Assembly: GCA_023954745.1 (NCBI GenBank)
Contig: JAGSHC010000002.1
Span: 49,526 to 113,525, forward strand
Direction: 5' to 3'
Length of the DNA stretch: 64,000 nt
Source: Deltaproteobacteria bacterium
Lineage (GTDB): Bacteria > Myxococcota_A > UBA796 > UBA9615
Below the pieces are notes generated by a model. It was not told the DNA's origin. It saw only the letters and a program-made list of their open reading frames with translations, and did no database searches. Both the position numbers and the translations under genes were made by a program. Positions 49,463 to 59,293 of the stretch are shown piece after piece. The first letter of the stretch is position 1. Each line of letters opens with the position of its first letter.

Positions 49463-49607
49463 AGCTTGCCCCGCGCGGCAAGTCGGTGTCCTTCACGTGG
49501 GGGCCACCCAGGTTGGCGCCCTCACGAAGCGCGCCTCGCAGCCCAGGCCCTCTGCGTGGTCTGAGCAAGGCGGGCCGTCGCGCGGCGGGCACGGGTACCC
49601 TCGACGG

Positions 49608-50225
49608 GTGGATCGAGCCACCGAACGCGCAGTCCTGACCGCCTATCGAGAGCACTACGCGGAGGGCACACCCATCCCCCGCGCCCTCGCGGCGCAAGTC
49701 GATGGGCTGTTCGCGAGCTGCCAGCGTCGGGTCTACGCGGTGTGCCGGCGCATGTCGGGCAGCGAGGAAGCGGCTCTGGACCTCGCGCAAGACACCTTGC
49801 TCACCGGCTACCGCAAGCTGCACGAGTTCCGCGGAGACTCCGCGTTCGGAACCTGGCTCTACGGCATCGCCCGGGGGCTGTGCATGAACGCCATCCGCCG
49901 CCGACGCGAGGTGCTGAGCGAGGACGGTCTGCTCGAGACCGGTGACGACCGCGCATCGGTGCTCGCTGGTCTTCGGCGGGAGGAGCGTGAGGAGCTGGTG
50001 AGGCAGGCGGCGTCTACGTTGTCGCCTCTGGAGCAAGAAGCCGTCTACCTGCGGTACGTGGAGGACCTCCCCCAGGACCGCATCACGAAGCTGCTCGGAA
50101 TCACCCAGGCGAGTGGGGCCCGCGGGGTCCTCCAGAAGTGCCGACGCACCCTCGCTCGTGAGCTGCGCGCCCGGCTCGACGCCCTGGGCCACGGGACCTC
50201 GTTCTTCCGCGCGTCGATCACCTGA
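49608..50225 (+). CDS. ECF-type RNA polymerase sigma factor
   Basis: sigma2-like LFASCQRRVYAVCRRMSGSEEAALDLAQDTLLTGYRKLHEFRGDSAFGTWLYGIARG; sigma4-like LSPLEQEAVYLRYVEDLPQDRITKLLGITQASGARGVLQKCRRTL. Confidence 0.88.
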   Translation: MDRATERAVLTAYREHYAEGTPIPRALAAQVDGLFASCQRRVYAVCRRMSGSEEAALDLAQDTLLTGYRKLHEFRGDSAFGTWLYGIARGLCMNAIRRRREVLSEDGLLETGDDRASVLAGLRREEREELVRQAASTLSPLEQEAVYLRYVEDLPQDRITKLLGITQASGARGVLQKCRRTLARELRARLDALGHGTSFFRASIT

Positions 50226-52882
50226 TGGAGCACCTGCCCTCCTCTGCCCTCCAGCCCGGAGAGCCGCTCGACGACGCTGCTCTGGCCCATCTCGAGGGAT
50301 GCGCCCGCTGTCGGGTCGAGCAGAGGCTCGTGACGGTGTTCTACGAAGAGCCGGATGTCCCCGAGGTCGAACTGGCGGCTGTGGGCACCATCCTCGACAC
50401 CGTGCGAGGCGAGCTGACCCTCTCGATGCAGGAGCGCTCGCTGCTCTGGGTCGAAGGCCAGACGCCCTCGGAGCTCGTGCCCGACCCCGACGAGCGCTAT
50501 CGAGTGGAGGGACAGCTCGGCGCGGGCGGCATGGGCGAGGTCCTCGCCGTCCACGACCACACCCTCGCCCGGCGCGTGGCGATGAAGGTGGCCAGCGACC
50601 GTCTACAGAGAGACCACCAGTCCCTGGCGCGCTTCGTGGAGGAGGCCCAGGTGGGGGCGCAGCTCCAGCACCCCGGCATCGTCCCCGTGCACGACCTCGG
50701 CCGCCTCCCCGACGGGCGCGCGTACTTCACGATGAAGGAGATCGACGGGGTGACCCTGGGCGAAGCCATCGCCGGGGTGCACGCGGCGAGCAGCGGGGGT
50801 TGGGCGGCCTCATCCTCCGGGTGGACCTTCCGACGGCTGGTGGACGCCCTTCGCAGGGTGGCGGAGACCGTCGGCTACGCGCACTCCCGGGGGGTGGCGC
50901 ACCGCGACCTCAAGCCCGCCAACGTCATGCTCGGCCCGTGGGGCGAGGTGCTGGTGGTGGACTGGGGTCTCGCCAAGATGCTGGGCACCCACTCCCCCGA
51001 GTCGACAGAGGTGGTGAGTCCGCGAGCCGGCGACGACGCCCTCGCCACGCGGCAGGGCTCGGTGGCGGGAACCCCTGGATTCATGGCGCCCGAGCAGGCT
51101 CGAGGCGAGCTCGACCAGGTCGGAGCACCCGCGGATGTCTACGCCCTCGGCGCCATTCTGCGGGTGATTCTCACGGGACGCGCCCCCTACTCAGGCGGCG
51201 GCGCCATGGAGCTGCTCGCCCGCGTCGTCGCCGGGGCCCCTCCGGCGATGGAGCAGCGGTCCGGGCCCCTCCCCGACGACCTCGTGGAGATCTGCGAGCG
51301 AGCCATGCAGCGAGACCCGGCGGCCCGCTTCGCGAGCGCCGGGGAGGTGGCCGAAGCGGTGGGGGCGTGGCTGGACGGGGCGGCGCGCACAGAGCGAGCG
51401 CTGGCCTCCCTCGCCGAGGCCCAGACGCTTCTCCCCCAAGCTGCGCGGGCACGGATGGAGGCGCGCACCCGCGAAGCCGAGGCCTCTTCGGTGCTGTCTC
51501 CGCTGAGCTCCTTCGACTCCGAGGCCGCGAAGCAACGGGGCTGGGCGCTGGAAGACGAGGCGGCGGCCTTGCGCGCCGAGGCGGAGATGCTGGAGCTCCG
51601 ATTCACGGAGGGCGTGCGCTCGGCGTTGGTCCACGACCCCGACCTGCCCGCAGCCCACCGCGCCCTCGCCTCCCACCATCGTCGGGCCCACGAAGCCGCC
51701 GAACATCGTGGGGCCGCGAGTGAAGCCGCCCGAAGCGAGGTGCTGCTGCGCGCCCATGACCGGGGGGAACACGAGGACTACCTGCGGGGAGTGGGCTGGC
51801 TGAGCCTCGCCACCGACGTCCCGGCGCAAGTCACTGCGGTCCGTCTGGAGACCCGGGGACGGCGTCTCGTGGAGGGACCGCCGACGAGACTGGGGACCAC
51901 TCCGCTGGTGAGGGTCGAGCTCGACATCGGCTCCTGGGTGCTCGTCATCGCGGCGCCCGACCGAGCCGAAGTGCGCCTCCCCGTCGTGATTCGCCGCGCC
52001 GAGACGAGCGACCGACTTCGACCGGGCGCTGAGTCTGAAGCCGTTCTGGCGCTCCCCCAGGTCGACGCCATGTCCCCGGGGGATGTGTACGTCCCCGCGG
52101 GCTGGTTCGAGGGCGGCGGCGACCCATCCGCGCCCAGCAGCCTCCCGGCGCGGCGGGTATGGCTCGACGCCTTCGTCATTCAGCGGGACCCGGTCACCCA
52201 CGACGAGTACCTCGCGTTCCTCGACGCCCTCGTGGCGTCCGGTCGCGAAGAGGAGGCCTTTCAGTGGGCTCCTCGGGAGCGCCCCTCGAAGCCCGGCGAG
52301 CCCGGAGCGCTGCTGGTGGAACACGCGCCCGGTGTGGGTTTCGCGCTGCGCGTCGACGCCGAGGGGGACACCTGGGAGCCGGACTGGCCAGCGTGGATGG
52401 TGTCGTGGAGTGGCGCCCGGGCCTACGGGCGATGGCGCGCGGAAGTGGACGGCCTCCCCTGGCGACTCCCCTGGGAGCTCGAGTGGGAGAAGGCGGCGCG
52501 CGGCGTCGATGGCCGGGCGTGGCCGTGGGGCGACTTCGCCGACCCCACCTGGGCCTGTGTGCACGGCAGCCGCGAAGGCCGGCCAATGCCCTCAGCGGTG
52601 GGCGAGCATCCAGTGGACGTCTCGGTCTACGGGATGCGAGGAGCCGGGGGCGGTGTCTGCGACTGGACCCTCGATGTCTTCGACGAGGAGGGCACGCCGG
52701 TCGGTAGCGACGGTCTCTTCGACCCGGACCAGCCCGTTCCTTCCGCTGACGACCGGAGCCGCTGCGTCAAGGGCGGCTCCTGGAGCAACCCCACCTCCCA
52801 TGCGCGGGCGGCCTTCCGGGACGGGCGGCATCCCGGCGACCGACGTTGGGTCATCGGATTCCGGCTGGCGCGCAGCCTCTGA
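50225..52882 (+). CDS. Anti-sigma-like motif / Ser/Thr kinase / PEGA-like / FGE-sulfatase-like fusion protein
   Basis: TGATG overlap with the sigma gene; HLEGCARC; GAGGMGEVLAV, HRDLKPANVML, DWGLAKM; GTTPLVRVELDIGSWVLVI; WRLPWELEWEKAARGVDGRAWPWG. Confidence 0.88.
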   Translation: MEHLPSSALQPGEPLDDAALAHLEGCARCRVEQRLVTVFYEEPDVPEVELAAVGTILDTVRGELTLSMQERSLLWVEGQTPSELVPDPDERYRVEGQLGAGGMGEVLAVHDHTLARRVAMKVASDRLQRDHQSLARFVEEAQVGAQLQHPGIVPVHDLGRLPDGRAYFTMKEIDGVTLGEAIAGVHAASSGGWAASSSGWTFRRLVDALRRVAETVGYAHSRGVAHRDLKPANVMLGPWGEVLVVDWGLAKMLGTHSPESTEVVSPRAGDDALATRQGSVAGTPGFMAPEQARGELDQVGAPADVYALGAILRVILTGRAPYSGGGAMELLARVVAGAPPAMEQRSGPLPDDLVEICERAMQRDPAARFASAGEVAEAVGAWLDGAARTERALASLAEAQTLLPQAARARMEARTREAEASSVLSPLSSFDSEAAKQRGWALEDEAAALRAEAEMLELRFTEGVRSALVHDPDLPAAHRALASHHRRAHEAAEHRGAASEAARSEVLLRAHDRGEHEDYLRGVGWLSLATDVPAQVTAVRLETRGRRLVEGPPTRLGTTPLVRVELDIGSWVLVIAAPDRAEVRLPVVIRRAETSDRLRPGAESEAVLALPQVDAMSPGDVYVPAGWFEGGGDPSAPSSLPARRVWLDAFVIQRDPVTHDEYLAFLDALVASGREEEAFQWAPRERPSKPGEPGALLVEHAPGVGFALRVDAEGDTWEPDWPAWMVSWSGARAYGRWRAEVDGLPWRLPWELEWEKAARGVDGRAWPWGDFADPTWACVHGSREGRPMPSAVGEHPVDVSVYGMRGAGGGVCDWTLDVFDEEGTPVGSDGLFDPDQPVPSADDRSRCVKGGSWSNPTSHARAAFRDGRHPGDRRWVIGFRLARSL

Positions 52883-52909
52883 GCAAGCCTCCTCGGGGGA
52901 AGCGCAGGC

Positions 52910-53710
52910 CTACTGCACCGCGGCGATCCAGGCCCGCATGTCGGTGACCGTCAGATCTTCGAGGTTCGCCCCGCTGAACATGCTGGTCCCGTGCTGCTGG
53001 CCCCGCTCCACGAAGGACCAGGCCCCGGGTGCATCCGGCACGAACGCGTTGGAGTAGGGCTCGTTGGTGGGGTAGAGCCACAAGATGGGGAAGCTGAGGC
53101 TCCACTGGCGGTCATCCTGGTTGGGCTCCAGGGGGTTCTGCGCTTCGGTGTACTGGCCCGGCGACATGAAGATGACCGCCGCCGGGAAGGGCAGGTCGTC
53201 GTCCCCCTCGACTACGTAGTCGTACACGGACGTGGTGCCGTTGCTCGCCCCCACGAGCACGAGGGCATCGGGGTTCACGTCGCAGCCGCGCTCGGAGTCC
53301 AACGCGAACGACACGGCAGCCTCGACGTCCAGGCGCCCACCGTCTCCGAAGTAGGCGTCCTCGGCGTCCCCGCCAGACCCGCCGGCGCCGCGTCGGTCCA
53401 CGTTGAGGATGGCGACGTCCTCTTCGGCGAAGGCGTCGCGCACACGCTCGGGGTAGCCGGTGCGGTCGTTCTGGGGCGGAATCATGTGGAAGAGCACCAG
53501 CACGCCGCGGCCGGGCTCCGACGCAGGGCGCCAGTCGGCTTCGAGGTCGACCCCGTCGCTGGTGGTGAAGCTCACGACCTCCTCGTCCGCCCCGCAGTTG
53601 GCGTCGTTGGTCGCGGCGTCGTCGTCGTTCGAGGCGTCGTCGTCATCGCCGCCCGTCGGGCATCCGACGAGAAAGAGCGAAAGAAATCCGATCCAAAAAA
53701 GCTTATCCAT
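52910..53710 (-). CDS. Alpha/beta hydrolase-like lipoprotein with Asp-rich linker
   Basis: Lipobox LFLVGC, DDDDASNDDDAAT, VLFHMIPPQNDR, LVGASNGTTSVYDY. Confidence 0.85.
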   Translation of the reverse strand: MDKLFWIGFLSLFLVGCPTGGDDDDASNDDDAATNDANCGADEEVVSFTTSDGVDLEADWRPASEPGRGVLVLFHMIPPQNDRTGYPERVRDAFAEEDVAILNVDRRGAGGSGGDAEDAYFGDGGRLDVEAAVSFALDSERGCDVNPDALVLVGASNGTTSVYDYVVEGDDDLPFPAAVIFMSPGQYTEAQNPLEPNQDDRQWSLSFPILWLYPTNEPYSNAFVPDAPGAWSFVERGQQHGTSMFSGANLEDLTVTDMRAWIAAVQ

Positions 53711-53843
53711 GTCGGCACCTTAGAGAGGTTCGTCTCATTTTCTTCGGGTTTTTTCGGGCCCTCCTGTGACTCGCTGGGAGCTCGAGACACAGACCCATTG
53801 AACGGCAGGGATGAACCCGGCCAACCCACCCGGAGATGAGACC

Positions 53844-54452
53844 ATGACCCACGCCATCAAGATTCTGCTTGCCCTCTCTTTTGTCCTGACCGCCGGCTGC
53901 CTCGACGACACCCGCCTGCGCAACAACCCCGGCGGCGCCTACGTCCCCGACGCCCCCGCCGAGGAGGTGATTGAGGATGAGGACATCAACGACGACGAGC
54001 AGGTCGAGGACGAGGACGAGCAGATTGAGGACGAGGAGGAGATCGAGGAGGAGATCGAGACGTCCTTCGAGGACAACGACACCTTCGACGACCCGCTCTT
54101 CACGTACTCGTTCCTCGGCTCCGGCACCCAGGACAACTTCGCTGTCGCCGACGACGTCTCCGCCCCCTTCGGCGACGTGCACGACTGGGTCGGCTTCACG
54201 ACCCCTGCGCCGCAGAACAGCCTCGTGAACGTGACCCTCACCCTGGACTGCGACAGCGACGACCTGCGCGCCCAGCTCTTCGAGGACACCAACAGCGGTC
54301 CCCTTGCCCTGGGAGCCAGCTACCAGGTGAGCTGCGGCGAGACCGACACCTTCCTCATCCCCATCAACAGCGACTACCTGGTGCGGATTCACTTCCCCCA
54401 GGGCACCGACGAGCAGCGCATCGTCGACTGGGAGCTCGCCGTCTCCTGGTAG
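53844..54452 (+). CDS. Lipoprotein with acidic linker
   Basis: Lipobox LTAGC; EDEDINDDEQVEDEDEQIEDEEEIEEEIE; beta-rich C-terminus. Confidence 0.8.
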   Translation: MTHAIKILLALSFVLTAGCLDDTRLRNNPGGAYVPDAPAEEVIEDEDINDDEQVEDEDEQIEDEEEIEEEIETSFEDNDTFDDPLFTYSFLGSGTQDNFAVADDVSAPFGDVHDWVGFTTPAPQNSLVNVTLTLDCDSDDLRAQLFEDTNSGPLALGASYQVSCGETDTFLIPINSDYLVRIHFPQGTDEQRIVDWELAVSW

Positions 54453-54509
54453 TCGACATCGCTCGGCGCAGCGGAGCAATCACTGCGAGCCCGGTTGAGC
54501 ACGACTGCA

Positions 54510-54540
54510 AGCCCCACCCGAAACTCTCGGGTGGGGCTTG
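54510..54540. terminator. Hairpin between convergent genes
   Basis: aagccccacccga-aactc-tcgggtggggctt, 13-bp perfect stem. Confidence 0.75.
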
Positions 54541-54584
54541 GAGCCTTGGGGGTGGTCGCCCGAGAGGGCAAAATGGGGGGACAA

Positions 54585-56768
54585 CTAGCCGAGCTTCTCC
54601 CGCAGCACCGCGGAGACCGCCTTCGGGTCTCCCTTGCCCTGCAGCTCGCGCATCACCTGGCCCATGAAGAAGCCCATGAGCCGTTTCTCACCGCCCCGGT
54701 ACCGGGCCAGCTCGTCGGGGTTGGCCGCGAGGGCCGCATCCACCGCATCGCTCAGCGCCGACGTGTCGGACACCTGAGCCAAACCGAGGGCCGCCACGAC
54801 GTCCGCCGGATTCGCGGGCTGCTCCAGCAACACCTCGAGCACCGGCCGCACCGCGGAGCGGTTGATGGTGCCCTCGTCGAGCAGCCTGATGAGCCCTGCC
54901 AGCTCGTTGCCCTCGATGCGCAGGTTGTCGACGGCGGGTCCGCCCAACTCCCGACGCAGCTCGTTGAGCACGATGGACTTCGCCGTGTCGGCGTGTGCGC
55001 CCGCCGCGTGGGCCGATGCGATGAGGGACTGCTCGACCCCGCTCAACCAGGCTTCCTTGGGGCCCGTAGACACCGCCGGCGCCTTCTTCTCCTTCGGAGC
55101 CGCCTTCACGGGGGCCGGCTTCGCCTTCGCCCAGCCATCCCGCAGCGTGGCGATGCGGTTGAGCACGAGCGCGTCTGCCGTGGAGTCGTCGTCCCGCCAG
55201 AAGTAGCCCATGCGCTGCAGCTGCACGCGCACATCCTCGGCGGTGGAACCAAAGGCAGGCTCCACGTACCCCGAGGTCACGGTGAGCGAGTCAGGGTTGA
55301 GGTTGTCGCGCCAATCGCCAGCGTCCGGGTCCGGCGTCGCGAAGAGCCGATCGTAGAGCCGGAACTCCACCGCCAGCGCGCCGTCGGCGGCCACCCAGTG
55401 GATGGTGCCCTTCGGCTTGCGCCCATCGGGCGAGCTTCCACCCCGCGTGGCCGCGTCGTAGGTCGCTCGCACCCGCACGACCTTGCCGTCGTCGTCCACG
55501 TCGATGCCGGTGCAGGTGACGAAGTAGGCGCCGTAGAGCCGCACTTCCCAGCCCGGGGCGAGCCGCTTCCAGCCCTTGGGGGGCTCCAGCGCGACGTCCT
55601 CCCGCTCGATCCACAGTCGCTTGCCAAAGGGAACCGCGCGGCGCCCGAGATCGGCCTTCGGGTGGTGCGAGAGGTCGAAGGACTCGGCGTGGTCGTCGGG
55701 GAGGTTCTCGATGACCAGCTCGACGGGGTCCACGACGCCCATCACCCGGGGGACGTTCTCCTCGAGGTCCTTGCGGATGAGGCCCTCGAAGAACTCGTAC
55801 TCCACCGTGCTGTTGGCCTTCGCGACCCCCACCTTCTCGACGAACTCGCGCACGGCCTGCGGGCGCACGCCCAGCCGACGAAGCCCCGCGAGGGTCGGCA
55901 TCCGTGGGTCGTCCCAACCGACGACCGCGCCCTCCTCCACCAGAGCGAGCAGCTTGCGCTTGCTCATGACGATGTAGGTGAGTCCGAGGCGCGCGAACTC
56001 CGTCTGCTCGGGACGGTGCTCCTTGCCCAGAGAAGCCAGGTACCAGTTGTACAGCTCCCGGTTGTTCTCGAACTCCAGCGAGCACAGCGACTGCGTCACG
56101 CCCTCGTAGCAATCCTCGAGGCAGTGGGCGTAGTCGTAGAGCGGGTAGGCCTTCCAGCGGTCGCCCACCTGGTGATGCTCGGCGTGCATCACGCGGTAGA
56201 ACGGCGGATCCCGCATCTTCATGTTGGGGTCGGCCATGTCGATCTTGGCGCGCAGGGTCATGGACCCTTCGGCCACATCACCGTTGAGCATCTTGTCGAA
56301 GAGCTCCAGGCTCTCCTCGTAGGGACGGTCGCGGTACGGCGAGTTGGTCCCGGCCTCGGTGACGGTGCCGCGCTGGGCCCTCATCTCCTCCAGCGACAGC
56401 TCATCGACGTAGGCGAGCCCCTTGCGGATCAACGCCCGGGCATCCTCGGCCATCTGCTCGAAGTAGTCCGACGCGAAGTACAGGTGCTCGCCCCAGTCGA
56501 AGCCGAGCCACTTGATGTCGTTCTTGATGCCCTCGACGTACTCGACGTCTTCCTTGGTGGGGTTGGTGTCGTCGAAGCGCAGGTGGCAGCGGCCGCCGTA
56601 CTCCTCGGCGAGGCCGAAGTTGATGCAGAGCGCCTTGGCGTGCCCGATGTGCAGGTATCCGTTGGGTTCCGGAGGGAACCGCGTGATGACCTGGCCGCCG
56701 TACTTGCCCGACGCGTTGTCGGCTTCGATCTTCTGGCGAATGAAGTGACGGACTCGCTCGGTCATCAC
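54585..56768 (-). CDS. glnS: Glutaminyl-tRNA synthetase with C-terminal YqeY/GatB-like extension
   Basis: RFPPEPNGYLHIGHAKALCINF, VMSKRKL; C-terminal GVEQSLIASAHAAGAHADTAKSIVLNELRRELGG...GGEKRLMGFFMGQVMRELQGKGDPKAVSAVLREKL. Confidence 0.95.
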   Translation of the reverse strand: MMTERVRHFIRQKIEADNASGKYGGQVITRFPPEPNGYLHIGHAKALCINFGLAEEYGGRCHLRFDDTNPTKEDVEYVEGIKNDIKWLGFDWGEHLYFASDYFEQMAEDARALIRKGLAYVDELSLEEMRAQRGTVTEAGTNSPYRDRPYEESLELFDKMLNGDVAEGSMTLRAKIDMADPNMKMRDPPFYRVMHAEHHQVGDRWKAYPLYDYAHCLEDCYEGVTQSLCSLEFENNRELYNWYLASLGKEHRPEQTEFARLGLTYIVMSKRKLLALVEEGAVVGWDDPRMPTLAGLRRLGVRPQAVREFVEKVGVAKANSTVEYEFFEGLIRKDLEENVPRVMGVVDPVELVIENLPDDHAESFDLSHHPKADLGRRAVPFGKRLWIEREDVALEPPKGWKRLAPGWEVRLYGAYFVTCTGIDVDDDGKVVRVRATYDAATRGGSSPDGRKPKGTIHWVAADGALAVEFRLYDRLFATPDPDAGDWRDNLNPDSLTVTSGYVEPAFGSTAEDVRVQLQRMGYFWRDDDSTADALVLNRIATLRDGWAKAKPAPVKAAPKEKKAPAVSTGPKEAWLSGVEQSLIASAHAAGAHADTAKSIVLNELRRELGGPAVDNLRIEGNELAGLIRLLDEGTINRSAVRPVLEVLLEQPANPADVVAALGLAQVSDTSALSDAVDAALAANPDELARYRGGEKRLMGFFMGQVMRELQGKGDPKAVSAVLREKLG

Positions 56769-58048
56769 ACACCTCCGATGGTAGTGACGCCTCCCATGTA
56801 GGGGCGCAGCACGTCCGGCACGGTGATGGTGCCGTCCGCCTGCTGGTAGTTCTCCATGACCGCCACCAGCGTGCGACCGAGGGGAAGCGCCGACCCGTTG
56901 AGGGTATGCGCGAACTCGGGCTTCGCCCCCGCCTCACGACGGAAGCGGATGCCGGCGCGGCGGGCCTGGAAGTCGCGGAAGTTGCTGCACGAGCTGATCT
57001 CGCGGTACGCGCCCTGGCCGGGCAGCCACACCTCGAGGTCGTAGCAACGCCAGGCAGCGAAGCTGGTGTCGCCGCTGCTGAGGAGCATCTTGCGGTAGTG
57101 CAGGCCGAGGGCCTGAAGCAGGGCCTCGCTCTGGCCCGTGAGGTCCTCGTGGGCCTGCTCGCTGTCCTCGGGAGCCACGATCTGGACGAGCTCCACCTTC
57201 TCGAACTGGTGCTGGCGAATCAGCCCGCGGGTGTCTCGCCCGTAGCTGCCCGCCTCGGCGCGGAAGCACGGCGTGTAGGCCGTGTAGCGCTTCGGGAGAG
57301 CGCCCGGCGGCAGGATCTCGCCCGCGTGCAGGTTGGTCACCGGCACCTCGGCCGTGGGCACGAGGTAGTAGTTGTCGGGGTTCTGTAGCCGGAAGAGATC
57401 ATCCCCGAACTTCGGGAGCTGGCTCGTTCCCCTGAGCGAGTCGGCGTTGACGATGAATGGCGGCAGCACCTCGCCGTACCCGGCGGCGGTGTTCTGGTCG
57501 AGGAAGTACATCATCAGCGCGCGGCTCAGGCGCGCGGCGCCCCCGTGCAACACCGTGAAGCGCGAGCCCGTGACCTTGGCGCCCTGCTCGAAGTTGAGGA
57601 TCCCGAGCTCCTCGCCCAGGTCGTGGTGGTCCTTCGCCTCGAAGTCGAACTCGGGCACCTCGCCCCAGCTGGCGACCTCGATGTTGCTCTCCTCGTCCCC
57701 GCCGTCGGGCACGTTGTCCGCCAGCAGGTTGGGCAGAGTCAGGAGCAGCCCATCGATCTTGGCCTGCAGATCCTTCGTCTCGCTGTCGAGCTGCGCGATC
57801 TCCTTGCCGAGCAGGGCCAGGCGCTCGCGCTTGGCCTGGGCCTCATCGCGCTTGCCGGCCTTGAAGAGGGCGCCCACTTCCTTGCTGCCGCTGTTCCGCT
57901 CCGCCTGCAGACCCTGCAGGTGCTCGAGCTTGAACTTGCGGTGGTGGAGGAGGCCGAGAATCTCTTCCATGTCCACGTGCGACCGGCGGGCGGCCAGCGT
58001 GGCGGTGATGAGCTCGGCGTTTTCTTCGACAAACCGTGCGGCGAACAT
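56765..58048 (-). CDS. serS: Seryl-tRNA synthetase
   Basis: LSRALMMYFLDQNTAAGYGEVLPP; CFRAEAGSYGRDTRGLIRQHQFEKVELVQ; 4-nt overlap with glnS; start trimmed to MFAARF. Confidence 0.95.
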   Translation of the reverse strand: MFAARFVEENAELITATLAARRSHVDMEEILGLLHHRKFKLEHLQGLQAERNSGSKEVGALFKAGKRDEAQAKRERLALLGKEIAQLDSETKDLQAKIDGLLLTLPNLLADNVPDGGDEESNIEVASWGEVPEFDFEAKDHHDLGEELGILNFEQGAKVTGSRFTVLHGGAARLSRALMMYFLDQNTAAGYGEVLPPFIVNADSLRGTSQLPKFGDDLFRLQNPDNYYLVPTAEVPVTNLHAGEILPPGALPKRYTAYTPCFRAEAGSYGRDTRGLIRQHQFEKVELVQIVAPEDSEQAHEDLTGQSEALLQALGLHYRKMLLSSGDTSFAAWRCYDLEVWLPGQGAYREISSCSNFRDFQARRAGIRFRREAGAKPEFAHTLNGSALPLGRTLVAVMENYQQADGTITVPDVLRPYMGGVTTIGGV

Positions 58049-58195
58049 CGCGCGTTCCTCTGCATGTCCACTCGCGGGCGGGCGCGCCCGTGTGGGGAGG
58101 CGGACGGTAGGGACCCGCCCGGGGGAGGTCAATCCGTGCGGGGTGCAGTACCCTGACAGGCCCGCCGCCCGGCGGTGCAGTACGGAGCCCAACCC

Positions 58196-59263
58196 ATGGC
58201 CCGGCGCGCTCGCGCTCATCTCGTCCGTCTCTTCCCCCCTGCTCCCCACGGCGGAGTGGTCCCTCATGCCTTCGAGGGCGCGAGGATGACGCTGGGAACT
58301 GCCGACGATTGCTCCATTCGTCTCGAGGGCACGGGCATCGCGCCCCACCACGCTCGCCTCGACCGGCTGCGTTCGGGAAGCACGCTGCGCGCGTTTCCCC
58401 TGGGCGAAGCACCGGTGTGGATCAACGGGCGCCGCGTCCCGAAGGGCGGGCAGGACCTGGAGGAGGGCGCAGTCCTCCGTCTGGGCGACGTGGTGCTGCT
58501 GCATCGGCAGTGGCTCGACGAGGAGGCGCAGTCCGCTGCGCTCCCCCCGCTGCCCGGCCCCGTGAACTCCTGCCACCCCACGGTGGTCCGAGGCCTGCTC
58601 CGACTTCAGGGCAAGCGCCACAGCGGCGGGACCTTCTGGCTCACCGGCGAAGAGGGCTGCGGGCGCAGCGTGGTCATCTATCACCTCCGCGCGCTGCTCG
58701 AGGAGAGCTCCGAGCGAGACTGGATCACCGGGGGCCCGAGCTTCGAGTCCGCCGCCGAGGCTCCACCGGACGCCGACCCGTCCCGCACGCTTGCGCTCCC
58801 GCCGCTCCGCAATCGCGGGGAGGACCTGCTGGTGCTCATGGCGTCGATTTGCGGCGGCGCCCTCCCCCACCTCTCGCCCCAGCTCGTCGAAGCGCTGCTG
58901 CTCTACGACTGGCCCGGCAACATCCGTGAGCTGCGCCTCTCCGTCGCTCGCTGTCACGACCCCCGATTCGGCGCCGAGGACATCGAGCGCTGGGATCTGC
59001 CCGACTTCCCGGACGTGCAGCGTCACTACGGCGAGCGCGTCGGGACCCACGACCCCATCACCCTTCAGGCTCCGAAGAGGGACCTGCCGGGAACCGAGCC
59101 CGAGATGAGGCGCCTGCTCGACGCGCACTGGTGGCGCATCCATCCGCTCGCGGCCGCGACGGGGCAGAGCCGAAGCGACGTGCTGGCCCACATCTTCAGC
59201 CTCGGGATTCGCGAACCCTGGTGGCGAGCAGACCCCGGCGCGAGCAACCTCTCGAGGTCGTAG
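58196..59263 (+). CDS. FHA protein with degenerate, internally deleted sigma54-activator-like AAA+ region
   Basis: FHA-like APHHARLDRL...VWINGRRVPKGGQDLEEGAVLRLGD; TGEEGCGRS; LPPLRNRGEDLLVLM; YDWPGNIREL; no GAFTGA. Confidence 0.8.
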   Translation: MARRARAHLVRLFPPAPHGGVVPHAFEGARMTLGTADDCSIRLEGTGIAPHHARLDRLRSGSTLRAFPLGEAPVWINGRRVPKGGQDLEEGAVLRLGDVVLLHRQWLDEEAQSAALPPLPGPVNSCHPTVVRGLLRLQGKRHSGGTFWLTGEEGCGRSVVIYHLRALLEESSERDWITGGPSFESAAEAPPDADPSRTLALPPLRNRGEDLLVLMASICGGALPHLSPQLVEALLLYDWPGNIRELRLSVARCHDPRFGAEDIERWDLPDFPDVQRHYGERVGTHDPITLQAPKRDLPGTEPEMRRLLDAHWWRIHPLAAATGQSRSDVLAHIFSLGIREPWWRADPGASNLSRS

Positions 59264-59293
59264 CTCGCGCGGAGGCCCCCCCGGCCTCAGGGT

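Noticed and set aside
58049-59191. Upstream half of the 56765-59191 ORF
   Set aside because: Antisense to the FHA gene; serS starts at MFAARFVEENAEL
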